Part shown: in pieces, positions 54,347-62,381 of the stretch
How the letters are laid out: each line of letters opens with the position of its first letter
Numbering within the stretch: the first letter of the stretch is position 1
NCBI GenBank assembly: GCA_024692955.1
Contig: JAILLW010000023.1
Location: forward strand, 1-62,381
Direction of reading: 5' to 3'
Source of the DNA: Lachnospiraceae bacterium
GTDB lineage: Bacteria > Bacillota > Clostridia > Lachnospirales > Lachnospiraceae
Length of the DNA: 62,381 nt
Program-made: the position numbers and the translations under genes
The notes under the pieces: generated by a model
The model's database searches: none
What the model saw: only the letters and a program-made list of their open reading frames with translations
What the model was told of the DNA's origin: nothing

Positions 54347-55497
54347 ACATAATCCTTGATCATGATGCTTCGCTGGACGGAGAAAACAAGCCCGACCTCA
54401 AAGAGAAGCGACACCACGGAAGATCCTCCGTAACTGATGAAGGGAAGGGAGATCCCGGTATTCGGGATCGTATTCGTAACCACGGCGATGTTCAGGATCA
54501 CCTGGATCGCGATATGTCCGATAAATCCCACCGTAAGAAGCGCTCCGTACATATCCTTCGCGCTGTTTGCCGTGAGCACGCAGCGCCACAGGAGCAGAAG
54601 GAAGAGCGCGATCACGCAAAGACCGCCGAAAAATCCCAGTTCCTCACAGATGATCGAAAAGATCATGTCGTTCTGTGCTTCCGGAAGGAATCCCAGCTTC
54701 TGCATGCTCTGTCCGATCCCCTTTCCGAAGATTCCGCCGGAGCCGATGGCATACAGGGCCTGAAGGGTCTGATATCCTTTCCCGGAAGCATATTTTTCCG
54801 GATCGAGCCAGATCAGGATACGGGTCGAGCGGACACCGAGATCGGAATCCGGATGCGTTGCGATAAAATATACCACAGCTGCCGCCACGGCGACGATGAC
54901 AAGGGTCATCAGGATGAATTTCAGATAGTCGGGACTCGCCACGAAGCACATCAGGAAGGTGATCCCGAAAACGATAATGGCGGAGCTGAGATTCGATGTG
55001 ATAAAGTAGATCGCAGCCACCATCGGAAGCGACACTCCCATGGTGATGAGGAAGCCTTTCCAGGTAGCGATCTGTTTCCCGAGGCGTACCGCGATATAGG
55101 ATACCATCAGGATAATGGCAAGCTTCGCGATCTCGGCGGGCTGGATCGAGATTCCGAACACGTAGATCCAGCGTTTCGCCCCGTTCTTCATCACTCCGAA
55201 TTTGATAACGAGCCCTAAAAGCGCAAGAGCGATCACATAAGCCCAGCCGGCCAGCCTCTCGAAAAAATGATAAGGGACCATCATCACGCCGAACATTACC
55301 GCCAGTCCGAGCACCGTGCTGATGGCCTGCTTTCGCAGATAATAGGCAGGATCGTTAAACTGTACGGAACCGTCATAGGAACTGACGGAGTACAGCATCA
55401 CAAGCCCGAATACCAGCAGGATGATCAGTGTGAGCAGCATCGTATAATCAAAATAGCGGACTCTGCTTTTTTTCCGAAAGATAAATCTGTTCGCCAT
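54343..55497 (-). CDS. ftsW: lipid II polymerase FtsW/SpoVE (SEDS family)
   Basis: A 384-aa SEDS protein with about ten membrane helices that polymerises lipid II into septal glycan. Signature segments are YVFGISIQPAEIAKLA, the SEEDS-type loop with GIGQSMQKLGFLPEAQNDMIFSIICEELGF, and NTGISLPFISYGGSSV near the C terminus. It directly follows the penicillin-binding protein gene, its usual partner; mraY and murD, often present between them, are absent. Confidence 0.94.
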   Translation of the reverse strand: MANRFIFRKKSRVRYFDYTMLLTLIILLVFGLVMLYSVSSYDGSVQFNDPAYYLRKQAISTVLGLAVMFGVMMVPYHFFERLAGWAYVIALALLGLVIKFGVMKNGAKRWIYVFGISIQPAEIAKLAIILMVSYIAVRLGKQIATWKGFLITMGVSLPMVAAIYFITSNLSSAIIVFGITFLMCFVASPDYLKFILMTLVIVAVAAAVVYFIATHPDSDLGVRSTRILIWLDPEKYASGKGYQTLQALYAIGSGGIFGKGIGQSMQKLGFLPEAQNDMIFSIICEELGFFGGLCVIALFLLLLWRCVLTANSAKDMYGALLTVGFIGHIAIQVILNIAVVTNTIPNTGISLPFISYGGSSVVSLLFEVGLVFSVQRSIMIKDYV

Positions 55498-55508
55498 CCT
55501 TTACGCTT

Positions 55509-57812
55509 CTATTCTCCCTCTTTTGCACCGTCATCACCGGAATCTCCGTCTTCCGTATCCTCTCCGGAGTCCCCGGTCTCCTCCTCTTTCGTATCATTCA
55601 GATCCGCAAGGATATCGTCATAACTGATCTCCACAAGGTCCTCGAGACCGGCCACGGTTATGGTCTCATCAAGCGGCTTTTCACCGATCGCGGCACCTGT
55701 TACTGGATCCACATAATCTCCCGTATTCGGATCCACGGCATAGCCGGTCCGGGGATCCACCGCAAAGGTCTTCCAGATCTCTTCGCTCTTTTCGCCCTCC
55801 TCAGGTACGTCCGCCTCTGCCACATCCTCGAGTCCGACCTCTTCTTCCTCCGTTAAAAGGCCTTCGGGCGCCGTGATCTCCAGCTGGAGTTCCTCAAGTT
55901 CCGCTTTTTCCTTTTCCGAAAGCTCTTCCGTCATAAAGATGCCCATATAAGGAAGCACTTCCGTAAGAATGCTCCTTACGATCCTGGTGGCGTATTTCGC
56001 GTCGTCCTGATGATGGACGTTCGGACGGTCAACCACCACATAAATTGCGATCTCCGGGTCGTTTGCGGGGGCATATCCCATAAAGGAAACCACATATTCA
56101 TTATTCCCGCGGGGAAGCGTCTGGGCCGTCCCCGTCTTTCCGCCGATCATATATCCTGCCGGCCTTGCGGTCTTTCCGGTACCGTGCTCACCCGTCACCA
56201 CGGTATTGCACATCGACACAATGCGGTCGGAAGTCTCTTTCGAGATGGTCTGCCGAAGCAGCCGCGGTTCGATATTCTGCACCGTCGCTCCCGAGGAGTT
56301 CAGGATCTTCTTTACCACATGGGGTTCGTAATAGTAACCGCCGTTGATAAGAGAGGAAAAGGCGCTGATCATCTGGATCATCGTGCAGTTGTAGCCCTGT
56401 CCGAAGGAGCAGGTCGCAAGCTCCGAGGAGCGCATATTGTCTTTGGAATATACAAGCGTATCCGTCCGGGATTCGCCGGCCAGATCGATGTTTGTCTTCA
56501 GTCCCAGGTTGAAATTATGCTGGAATTTCACATAATTTCCGACGCCCTCGGCTGCCGCCACGTTCATAAGGACCACGTTGCAGCTTCGCTCGATCCCTTC
56601 CGTCACGGTAAGGATCCCGTCCCCGTAGGTATTATGGCAGTGGATCTCATGGCCGCCCACTTCAAGAACACCCTGGCAGTTGTAGCTCTCATTGCCCGTA
56701 ATGGATCCGGATTCCAGTGCTCCCGCCACGGTAAGGGGCTTACTAACGGAGCCCGGCTCATAGGCATCCGAGATGCAGAAGTTCTTCCAGAGCGCGTTCA
56801 GATTCTGATACATCGCTTCATCCGTAAGGGACCCGACATTTTCTTCGGTGATCGTGAGTTTCGTTCCCGTTTCGGGATCCACGACCCTTTTCCCCTTTTC
56901 ATCCAGCATCGGCATTCCGATGAGAGCATTGGTATCCCGGGTATTGTTGAGATCAAATACGGGATAGGATGCCATCGCAAGGATCTCTCCCGTATGAATG
57001 TTCATGATGACGCAGCCGAGATTATTCGCTCCGTTGCCCGGACGGGCGTTATCGTGGTATTCTTCGTCGAATTTCCGAAGATGCCGCTCCACCATGCTCT
57101 GGATGTTCGCGTCGATGGTCGTCACGATGGAATAGCCGTCCTCCGCGGAGATCGTAGTGCGCTCCAGAGCGCCTTCCTCATTCATGTAACCGTACTGGCG
57201 CCCCTGAGTGCCCGAAAGGACATCGTTGTAATACTCCTCAAGCCCGTAGGTCCCCACATTGTCCGTGGACGCGAAGCCAACCACGTCGCAGGCAAGACTT
57301 CCGCCCGGATAGGTCCGCTGATATTCCTCCTCAAACCAGACCCCGGCGATCAGGGAATCCTCCGCGTTCTGAAGCTCGATAAAATGCTGGATCTTCTCAT
57401 AGGGAAGTTTTCTCGCGATCACGCGATAGCGCGAGGTTTCTTTGTTGGATTCGAAAAAGCCCCGTACATCCGTCACGTTGATCCCGAATTCTGACCGCAG
57501 CGCATTAAAGGTCGGCTCGATCTTCGCTTCGTCCCGATTGAGGTCCACGGAATCAAGGATCACGTTATAGACCTTTTCCGAAGCCGCCAGCACGCTTCCG
57601 TTGGAATCAAGGATCGATCCCCGCTTGTAGGGGATCGTCATACTGTCGTATTTCTGCTGGGAAAGGACCTGTTTTTTATACCGTTCCCCATTGTCCCGCG
57701 TGATCGCATAGAGACGATAGGTCAAAAAAACAAAGACCAGCAATACCAGTATGTACAGTATTGCCAGCTTTGCTCTCATTGCGTTTGTAAATGTTTTGGG
57801 CTGCTTGCTCAT
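55509..57812 (-). CDS. class B penicillin-binding protein (FtsI/SpoVD-like), acidic tail
   Basis: A 767-aa transpeptidase cross-linking septal peptidoglycan. One membrane helix (about 15-35) and a pedestal domain precede the catalytic domain with Ser355 in SVSK, SCN at 410-412 and KTG at 559-561. No PASTA domain is present. The C-terminal 150 residues are acidic and include three VDPxTG units at 685-710, then a Glu/Asp/Gly-rich end. Position after ftsL and before ftsW fits the division-specific enzyme, rather than the sporulation one. Confidence 0.92.
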   Translation of the reverse strand: MSKQPKTFTNAMRAKLAILYILVLLVFVFLTYRLYAITRDNGERYKKQVLSQQKYDSMTIPYKRGSILDSNGSVLAASEKVYNVILDSVDLNRDEAKIEPTFNALRSEFGINVTDVRGFFESNKETSRYRVIARKLPYEKIQHFIELQNAEDSLIAGVWFEEEYQRTYPGGSLACDVVGFASTDNVGTYGLEEYYNDVLSGTQGRQYGYMNEEGALERTTISAEDGYSIVTTIDANIQSMVERHLRKFDEEYHDNARPGNGANNLGCVIMNIHTGEILAMASYPVFDLNNTRDTNALIGMPMLDEKGKRVVDPETGTKLTITEENVGSLTDEAMYQNLNALWKNFCISDAYEPGSVSKPLTVAGALESGSITGNESYNCQGVLEVGGHEIHCHNTYGDGILTVTEGIERSCNVVLMNVAAAEGVGNYVKFQHNFNLGLKTNIDLAGESRTDTLVYSKDNMRSSELATCSFGQGYNCTMIQMISAFSSLINGGYYYEPHVVKKILNSSGATVQNIEPRLLRQTISKETSDRIVSMCNTVVTGEHGTGKTARPAGYMIGGKTGTAQTLPRGNNEYVVSFMGYAPANDPEIAIYVVVDRPNVHHQDDAKYATRIVRSILTEVLPYMGIFMTEELSEKEKAELEELQLEITAPEGLLTEEEEVGLEDVAEADVPEEGEKSEEIWKTFAVDPRTGYAVDPNTGDYVDPVTGAAIGEKPLDETITVAGLEDLVEISYDDILADLNDTKEEETGDSGEDTEDGDSGDDGAKEGE

Positions 57813-57813
57813 A

Positions 57814-58227
57814 TCACTGTTCCGGGATCTTTCCGGTCTGCCTCAGATAGTCGCTGTCCTCCCCGTTGAACGAGATGATCTGCCCCTCGAGCGCGTAGCG
57901 CATGCCGAGTTCCTGAATGGCGATCTTTCTCACGTTCTCAAGATCCACATTACTTGTAATTCTACTATAATTCTCATCGTTATCAAGTCTTAATTCGTTG
58001 AGCCTGCTCTCCTGCTTTGCGATGTCCTTGATATAATTCGTGATCTGGGACTGCAGGGACAGATAATAGCCGACCATCACGGCGAGCACCGTAACAGCCA
58101 CCGTAAGGAACAGTCCGCAGCGGAACGTATTCGCCCTCTTGCGTTTCCGGTGTCCTTCTATGACCCGGAGTCTTTCCTCATCGTATTCTCTTGCCGCATT
58201 CTGTTTTCTTACTGCCTGGGCTGCCAT
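57814..58227 (-). CDS. FtsL-like septum formation protein
   Basis: A 137-aa bitopic protein: a basic cytoplasmic N terminus (RKRKRAN), one membrane helix (about 36-56) and a short coiled-coil extracytoplasmic region (ESRLNELRLDNDENYSR), typical of FtsL/DivIC. It sits between rsmH and the penicillin-binding protein gene, the usual ftsL place, with 1 nt to the latter. Sequence of FtsL is poorly conserved, so the call rests on topology and position. Confidence 0.85.
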   Translation of the reverse strand: MAAQAVRKQNAAREYDEERLRVIEGHRKRKRANTFRCGLFLTVAVTVLAVMVGYYLSLQSQITNYIKDIAKQESRLNELRLDNDENYSRITSNVDLENVRKIAIQELGMRYALEGQIISFNGEDSDYLRQTGKIPEQ

Positions 58228-58240
58228 TTCGGTCTCCTTT

Positions 58241-59176
58241 TCAAGCTTTTTCGAATATTCTCAGTTTCGCACTCTTTGCTCTTTTGTTTTCGCCGATCTC
58301 CTCTTCGGAGGGCAGGATCGGTTTCCGGTTCACCGCGTGTCCGAGAGGCTTTTTCCCGCAAACGCATACCGGGAAGGAAGGCGGGCAGGTGCAGGGGTTT
58401 TCCGCATTTCGGAATGCCGTCTTAACGATCCGGTCCTCCAGGGAATGGAAGGTGATGATACAGAGTCTGCCTTTGGGATTAAGCAGGGATATCATGGTAT
58501 CCAGACTGTCCTTCAACACTTCCAGTTCCCTGTTGCATTCGATCCGGATGGCCTGAAATGTCCTCTTGGAAGGATGTCCTCCCGTTGCTCTCATTCGGGC
58601 CGGGATCGAGGATGCTATGATCTCATTCAGCTCAAAGGCGGTTTTTATGGGAGTTTTTCGCCGGTATGAGCAGATATTCGATGCGATCTTTCCGGCGAAT
58701 CGTTCTTCGCCGTAATCCCGGATGATCCGGGTAAGTTCTTCTTCGGTATAGGTATTTACGATCTCTTCCGCCGTAAGGAGGTCCCGGTCATCCATCCGCA
58801 TATCGAGTTTTCCGTCGAAGCGGTAGGAGAAGCCGCGCTCTTCATTATCGAGCTGGAAGGAGGAAACACCAAGGTCAAGCAGGATCCCGTCCACAGCGTT
58901 GATCTTCTCCTTATTGAGCACTTCCCCGATCTGTCCGTAATTGCTCCTTACGATCCGTATATGTTCTTTAAAAGGTTCAAGGCGGCGGGTGGCGGCTTCG
59001 ATCGCGTCCTTATCCCGGTCGATCCCGATAAGGATGCCTTTTTCGCCGAGCCTTTTTGCGATCTCGATGCTGTGTCCCGCACCGCCAAGGGTCCCGTCGA
59101 CATAGACGCCGTCCGGCTTTATCGCAAGTCCCTCTATGCATTCATCAAGCAGTACGGAAGTATGTGCAAATTCCAT
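58241..59176 (-). CDS. rsmH: 16S rRNA (cytosine(1402)-N(4))-methyltransferase RsmH
   Basis: A 311-aa SAM-dependent enzyme (formerly MraW) that methylates C1402 in the ribosomal P site. It starts [19 protein letters not shown]; the SAM motif is [13 protein letters not shown], and [14 protein letters not shown] and [10 protein letters not shown] follow. Start and mraZ stop overlap by 1 nt (TGATG), so translation is coupled. It is the usual second gene of the dcw cluster. Confidence 0.96.
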   Translation of the reverse strand: MEFAHTSVLLDECIEGLAIKPDGVYVDGTLGGAGHSIEIAKRLGEKGILIGIDRDKDAIEAATRRLEPFKEHIRIVRSNYGQIGEVLNKEKINAVDGILLDLGVSSFQLDNEERGFSYRFDGKLDMRMDDRDLLTAEEIVNTYTEEELTRIIRDYGEERFAGKIASNICSYRRKTPIKTAFELNEIIASSIPARMRATGGHPSKRTFQAIRIECNRELEVLKDSLDTMISLLNPKGRLCIITFHSLEDRIVKTAFRNAENPCTCPPSFPVCVCGKKPLGHAVNRKPILPSEEEIGENKRAKSAKLRIFEKA

Positions 59177-59607
59177 CAGATCCCGATCCCGAGTTCCACC
59201 ATATGTCTGGAGATCTCGTCCATATCTTCGAAGGAAACCGTTCCGTCGTACCTCTCTTTGCTCCAGATCTCGACTCTCGAACCCACCCCGATCAGCACGG
59301 CATCCTTTACGATATCCGCGTACCTGAGCAGTGTTTCGGGAAGCTGGATCCTCCCGGACCTGTTCACTTCGACCATCGCCGCGCCGGCAAGGAAGAATCG
59401 CACGAACTGGCGGGCGTCCTTATCTATCATCGGAAGGCTACGAAGTTTTTCTTCAAACTGCTTCCACTCGTCAAGGTCGAACACAAAGAGGCATCCGTCC
59501 ATTCCCTTCGTGACCACGCACTCTTCGCCGAGGCTTTCACGGAATCTGGCCGGGATGATGAGACGTCCCTTTTCGTCCAGTGTGTGGTTGTATTCGCCCA
59601 TAAACAT
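59176..59607 (-). CDS. mraZ: transcriptional regulator MraZ
   Basis: A 143-aa AbrB-fold DNA-binding protein with two tandem MraZ/SpoVT-type motifs ([18 protein letters not shown] and [16 protein letters not shown]). It forms rings and binds repeats before its own gene to control the division operon. The start at 59607 ([10 protein letters not shown]) has AAAGGAGA upstream; an in-frame upstream extension is not family-like. The three 10-bp repeats at 59636-59664 are its likely target. Confidence 0.94.
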   Translation of the reverse strand: MFMGEYNHTLDEKGRLIIPARFRESLGEECVVTKGMDGCLFVFDLDEWKQFEEKLRSLPMIDKDARQFVRFFLAGAAMVEVNRSGRIQLPETLLRYADIVKDAVLIGVGSRVEIWSKERYDGTVSFEDMDEISRHMVELGIGI

Positions 59608-59635
59608 CGAGATCGGATTCTCCTTTGCAGATATG

Positions 59636-59664
59636 TGACACTTTCTGCCACTTTCTGCCACCTA
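59636..59664 (-). promoter_or_regulatory. MraZ-box direct repeats upstream of mraZ
   Basis: On the minus strand three 10-bp-spaced units, GGTGGCAGAA, AGTGGCAGAA and AGTGTCA, lie at and just downstream of the predicted start. The AAAGTG(G/T) core matches MraZ sites described in Mollicutes. Confidence 0.7.
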
Positions 59665-59670
59665 CTGACA

Positions 59671-59699
59671 ATATTACAGTACTTTTCGGCAAAAATCAA
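59671..59699 (-). promoter_or_regulatory. sigma-A promoter of the mraZ operon
   Basis: On the minus strand TTGATT (59699-59694), 17-bp spacer, TAATAT (59676-59671). Predicted start is near 59664, inside the first MraZ-type repeat. Confidence 0.7.
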
Positions 59700-59711
59700 C
59701 CCTGAAAACGC

Positions 59712-59746
59712 AAAAAACCTCCGCCGGATTTCCGGCGAAGGCTTTT
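59712..59746 (-). terminator. terminator after lgt
   Basis: A stem of about 10 bp with one mismatch (CCTTCGCCGGA with TCCGGCGGAGG on the minus strand) and six T follow the lgt stop at 59766, insulating the mraZ promoter. Confidence 0.75.
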
Positions 59747-59765
59747 GTCATCTCACTTAACCTTT

Positions 59766-60728
59766 TTAACTCTGTTGCTGCTCCCCGTTATCCTCCGGAT
59801 CTTCTTCCGGGGTTTCTTTCGAAGATTCCGTCTCGTTCGGCTTTCCCATCCTTACGACCTCATACTTCGGCTTCCAGCCCCTGGACAGCCTTACCCTTGT
59901 TACAATCTCCGTTCCGATGGAAAAGATCACCAGCACGATGGCAAGGGCCTGGGAAACCTTGATCACGGTGCCGGGAATAAAGAGCGTATCCGTTCTGATC
60001 CCCTCAATGAAAGCCCGGCCGAGGCCGTAGCCGCCGAGATATCCGAGGATCACCTCCCCGTTAAAGGTCTTGAATTTCCACAAAAGAAGGAGCAGGAGAA
60101 AGATGGCCAGGTTCCACAACATTTCATAAAGAAAGGTCGGGTGCACCTGGATGAAATTTTCTCCGGCGCCGATGTGGGCGGCAAGATCAGCCGAAATATC
60201 CTCGGAACGCACGGCTCCAATCGGAAGGCGCATTGCCAGCAGGCCATCGGAGTATCCTCCGAAAACCTCCCGGTTAAAGAAATTTCCCCATCTCCCGATG
60301 GCCTGCCCCAGGATCAGGCAGGGAACTCCGGTATCGCCAATCAGCAGCGGATCGATCTTCCGGCGCCTCGCGAAAAGAAAGATCCTGATAAACGCGCCGA
60401 TCACGCCGCCGTAGATCGCAAGTCCTCCCTCACGGAGCGCGAAAACGGAAAGAAGATTCCCTTTAAAATCATCCCAGCGGAAGATCACATAATAGATCCG
60501 CGCGCAGATCACGGATACAATGATGGCCCGAAAAGTGAAGTCCCAGTAGATCTCCTTGTCCTGCCCTGTCCTTTTCGCGATCTGAAGCGAGGTAAAAAAG
60601 CCCGCCGCCATACCAAGGGCGATGCAGATCGAATAAAGATAGATCCTGAATCCGAAAACGGAAAAGGACTGCGGGACATCGGTCAGAAAAATACCGAGGT
60701 TCGGGAATGAAATATCCGTTACGCTCAT
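59766..60728 (-). CDS. lgt: prolipoprotein diacylglyceryl transferase
   Basis: A 320-aa membrane enzyme with about seven helices that adds diacylglycerol to lipobox cysteines. The signature GRWGNFFNREVFGG lies near residue 140, and ICARIYYV holds the conserved Arg. The C-terminal 45 residues are a charged cytoplasmic tail (Glu/Ser-rich end). It would act on the lipoproteins seen here (transglutaminase-like and substrate-binding proteins). Confidence 0.95.
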   Translation of the reverse strand: MSVTDISFPNLGIFLTDVPQSFSVFGFRIYLYSICIALGMAAGFFTSLQIAKRTGQDKEIYWDFTFRAIIVSVICARIYYVIFRWDDFKGNLLSVFALREGGLAIYGGVIGAFIRIFLFARRRKIDPLLIGDTGVPCLILGQAIGRWGNFFNREVFGGYSDGLLAMRLPIGAVRSEDISADLAAHIGAGENFIQVHPTFLYEMLWNLAIFLLLLLLWKFKTFNGEVILGYLGGYGLGRAFIEGIRTDTLFIPGTVIKVSQALAIVLVIFSIGTEIVTRVRLSRGWKPKYEVVRMGKPNETESSKETPEEDPEDNGEQQQS

Positions 60729-60746
60729 AATACTCTCCGCTTTCTT

Positions 60747-61844
60747 TTATACATTAAACCGGAACAGGATCACATCCCCGTCCTTTACGACATAATCCTT
60801 TCCTTCCATACCGACAACGCCTTTTTCGCGCGCGGCCGCAAGAGATCCCAGTTCCAGAAGATCCTTGTAGTTCACGACCTCTGCCTTGATAAAGCCGCGT
60901 TCGAAATCCGTATGGATCTTACCGGCAGCCTGCGGTGCCTTTGTTCCGATCGTAATGGTCCAGGCACGGCATTCATCCTCTCCCGCCGTCAGGAAGCTCA
61001 TAAGATTCAGGATCCGATAGCTTGCCTTTATGAGTTTTTCAAGGCCGGATTCCTTAAGCCCCAGATCTTCGAGAAACATTGCTTTTTCTTCATCATCCAG
61101 CTCCGCGATCTCCTGCTCGATCTCTGCCGAGATCACAAAGACTTCGCTCTTTGTTTTCGCGGCATATTCGCGGACCTTCGCAACATGCGGGTTGGATGCC
61201 CCGTCGTCCGCAAGATCGTCTTCCGCGACATTCGCCGCGAAGATCACCGGTTTTGCCGTAAGGAGGTTCAGGACCTTAAATGCCGCTTCTTCATCCTCAT
61301 CTTCGCAGGTAAAGCCGATGGCAAGGTTTCCCGCTTCAAGAAATGCCGTAAGGCGCTTCAGCATCTCGACTTCCTTCGCGATCTTTTTATCATTGTTAGC
61401 GGCACGTCCCTGTTTTGAGATTCTCCGTTCGATGACTTCAAGATCCGCGAAGATCAGTTCCAGATTGATGGTCTCGATATCGCGAAGGGGATCCACGGTT
61501 CCGTCCACGTGTACGACATTCGCATCCTCGAAGCAGCGCACCACATGTACGATCGCGTCCACTTCCCGGATATTGGCAAGGAACTGGTTTCCGAGTCCCT
61601 CTCCCTTTGATGCTCCTTTTACGAGCCCCGCAATATCCACGAACTCGATGGTGGCCGGTGTTACCTTCCTGGTATGGTACATTTCCCCCAGCAGCCGGAT
61701 CCTCTCGTCCGGTACCGCCACCACGCCCACATTCGGATCGATGGTGCAGAAAGGATAATTGGCCGATTCCGCTCCGGCTTTCGTCAGTGCATTGAATAAT
61801 GTACTTTTTCCGACATTCGGAAGTCCCACGATTCCTAGTTTCAT
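60747..61844 (-). CDS. ychF: redox-regulated ATPase YchF (Obg family)
   Basis: A 365-aa Obg-like nucleotide-binding protein. G1 is GLPNVGKST near residue 7, followed by the family segment DIAGLVKGASKGEGLGNQFL. The G4 position has NVAED instead of NKxD, consistent with ATP rather than GTP use in YchF. A coiled-coil and C-terminal TGS domain follow. AAGGAAGAGGAAG precedes the ATG. The integrase gene lies immediately upstream. Confidence 0.96.
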   Translation of the reverse strand: MKLGIVGLPNVGKSTLFNALTKAGAESANYPFCTIDPNVGVVAVPDERIRLLGEMYHTRKVTPATIEFVDIAGLVKGASKGEGLGNQFLANIREVDAIVHVVRCFEDANVVHVDGTVDPLRDIETINLELIFADLEVIERRISKQGRAANNDKKIAKEVEMLKRLTAFLEAGNLAIGFTCEDEDEEAAFKVLNLLTAKPVIFAANVAEDDLADDGASNPHVAKVREYAAKTKSEVFVISAEIEQEIAELDDEEKAMFLEDLGLKESGLEKLIKASYRILNLMSFLTAGEDECRAWTITIGTKAPQAAGKIHTDFERGFIKAEVVNYKDLLELGSLAAAREKGVVGMEGKDYVVKDGDVILFRFNV

Positions 61845-61878
61845 TTTTACTTCCTCTTCCTTATATTTTCTAGTGTTT

Positions 61879-61918
61879 CCGGGCTTTCATCCCGGTCAGC
61901 GCACCATTCCGCACCATT
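61879..61918. repeat. short repeats between integrase and ychF
   Basis: A CCGGG/CCCGG hairpin (61879-61895) lies next to two tandem copies of GCACCATT (61901-61918). Such repeats near an integrase can belong to an attachment or accessory site, but no att duplicate can be seen. Confidence 0.35.
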
Positions 61919-61964
61919 TTGGCATTCAGATATGTGCACTTTTATTAACTTACGTTCTAATAGC

Positions 61965-62381
61965 TTATCCTGCAGATTCAAAAATCTCCATTCCTTTAGC
62001 AAGAGATTCATCAGTGACATGAACATACAGATCCATTGTGGTAGATAACTGAGCATGTCCGAGAATCTTCTGCAGCACCTTGGGCTGTACCCCTCTTTCG
62101 ATGCAGCGTGTAGCGAATGTGTGACGAAGCGCATGCATACAGAACGGCTTGAGCCCTGCCCTATCGCAGATCTTATAGAGGGCCGTATCATAGGTCGAAT
62201 TCTTTACAGGTTCACCTGTCCTCTGACTGATAAAGACAAGGTCTCTCATTTTAAGAACCTTCGTGGTGCCGCTGCGCGTATCATGATACTGCAGCTCCTG
62301 ATCAAGAGTATCCGATTCCTTCCTATAATGTCTGCGCGTCTCCTCTGCTTTAAGAATATCATACGCCTTCGAAGTCATAGG
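61965..62381 (-). CDS. tyrosine recombinase/integrase, C-terminal part (runs off the window)
   Basis: The last 138 or so residues of a tyrosine recombinase. The catalytic block reads MHALRHTFATRCIERG (Arg and His of the conserved HxxR region), then ILGHAQ and the nucleophile Tyr in TTMDLYVHV. The reading frame stays open to the right edge without a start, so the gene is cut by the window. It ends about 120 nt before ychF. Such enzymes integrate conjugative elements or prophages. Confidence 0.9.
   Translation of the reverse strand, partial: PMTSKAYDILKAEETRRHYRKESDTLDQELQYHDTRSGTTKVLKMRDLVFISQRTGEPVKNSTYDTALYKICDRAGLKPFCMHALRHTFATRCIERGVQPKVLQKILGHAQLSTTMDLYVHVTDESLAKGMEIFESAG

Noticed and set aside
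61847-62191. 114-codon frame overlapping the integrase
   Set aside because: Out-of-frame shadow of the recombinase gene, which has the catalytic motifs.

Overview
The window looks like a chromosomal segment from a Gram-positive anaerobe of the Lachnospiraceae (Clostridia). Evidence: Firmicutes gene orders (asp23-nusB-xseA-xseB-ispA-dxs-tlyA-nadK-argR-recN; rimP-nusA-ylxQ-infB-rbfA-nrnA-truB-ribF; mraZ-rsmH-ftsL-pbp-ftsW-ftsQ-ftsZ), strong AGGAGG-type ribosome binding sites, and families typical of Lachnospiraceae (DUF4317, DUF5688, the small acidic 88-aa protein). The genus cannot be resolved from sequence alone. Sporulation genes that often sit beside recN (spoIVB, spo0A), asp23 (spoIIIA operon) and ftsZ (spoIIGA, sigE, sigG) are absent here, which suggests a non-sporulating lineage.

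Layout. 1-291: structured non-coding DNA with a 62-nt near-perfect hairpin, a terminator and a possible tiny ORF. 292-15810: almost all minus strand; glycogen synthase, an LD-carboxypeptidase, then the compact DNA repair/isoprenoid/NAD/arginine-regulation cluster, a lipobox transglutaminase-like protein, RF3 and phosphopentomutase. 15879-18308: DUF4317 and an EAL-like/HDOD signalling protein. 18410-26648: the translation operon, with a consensus promoter and a leader terminator upstream of rimP; ylxR is missing between nusA and ylxQ. 26667-34266: ManC, small proteins, a large unassigned enzyme, an acetyl-CoA-type MetA, a divergent DNA ligase and an RluF-like pseudouridine synthase.

34267-40570 is the accessory-looking part: about 1.5 kb without a supportable gene but with six copies of the 10-mer GTTTACATAA (both orientations), a broken remnant of a repeat-type surface protein, and a secreted protein of 1337 aa with its own promoter and terminator. 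40569-43050: a GNAT acetyltransferase whose promoter predicts a leaderless mRNA, gdhA with a perfect 18-bp palindrome just downstream of its promoter, a divergently promoted tRNA-Arg(CCG), and about 300 nt of stacked hairpins and a 70-bp duplication. 43051-51425: SH3-domain protein, DUF5688, EF-P, YqeG and an oligopeptide-type ABC importer operon. 51632-61844: nrdR, ftsZ, a condensed dcw cluster lacking mraY/murD/murG, lgt and ychF. A tyrosine recombinase runs off the right edge next to ychF, marking the edge of a possible integrated element.

No CRISPR array, rRNA, defence locus or complete mobile element was recognised. The strongest candidates for something undescribed are the GTTTACATAA array region and the tRNA-linked hairpin repeats. 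The clearest regulatory inferences are the rimP leader attenuator, the MraZ-type boxes and the gdhA palindrome. All calls are from reading the sequence; no database search or computed statistics were available.
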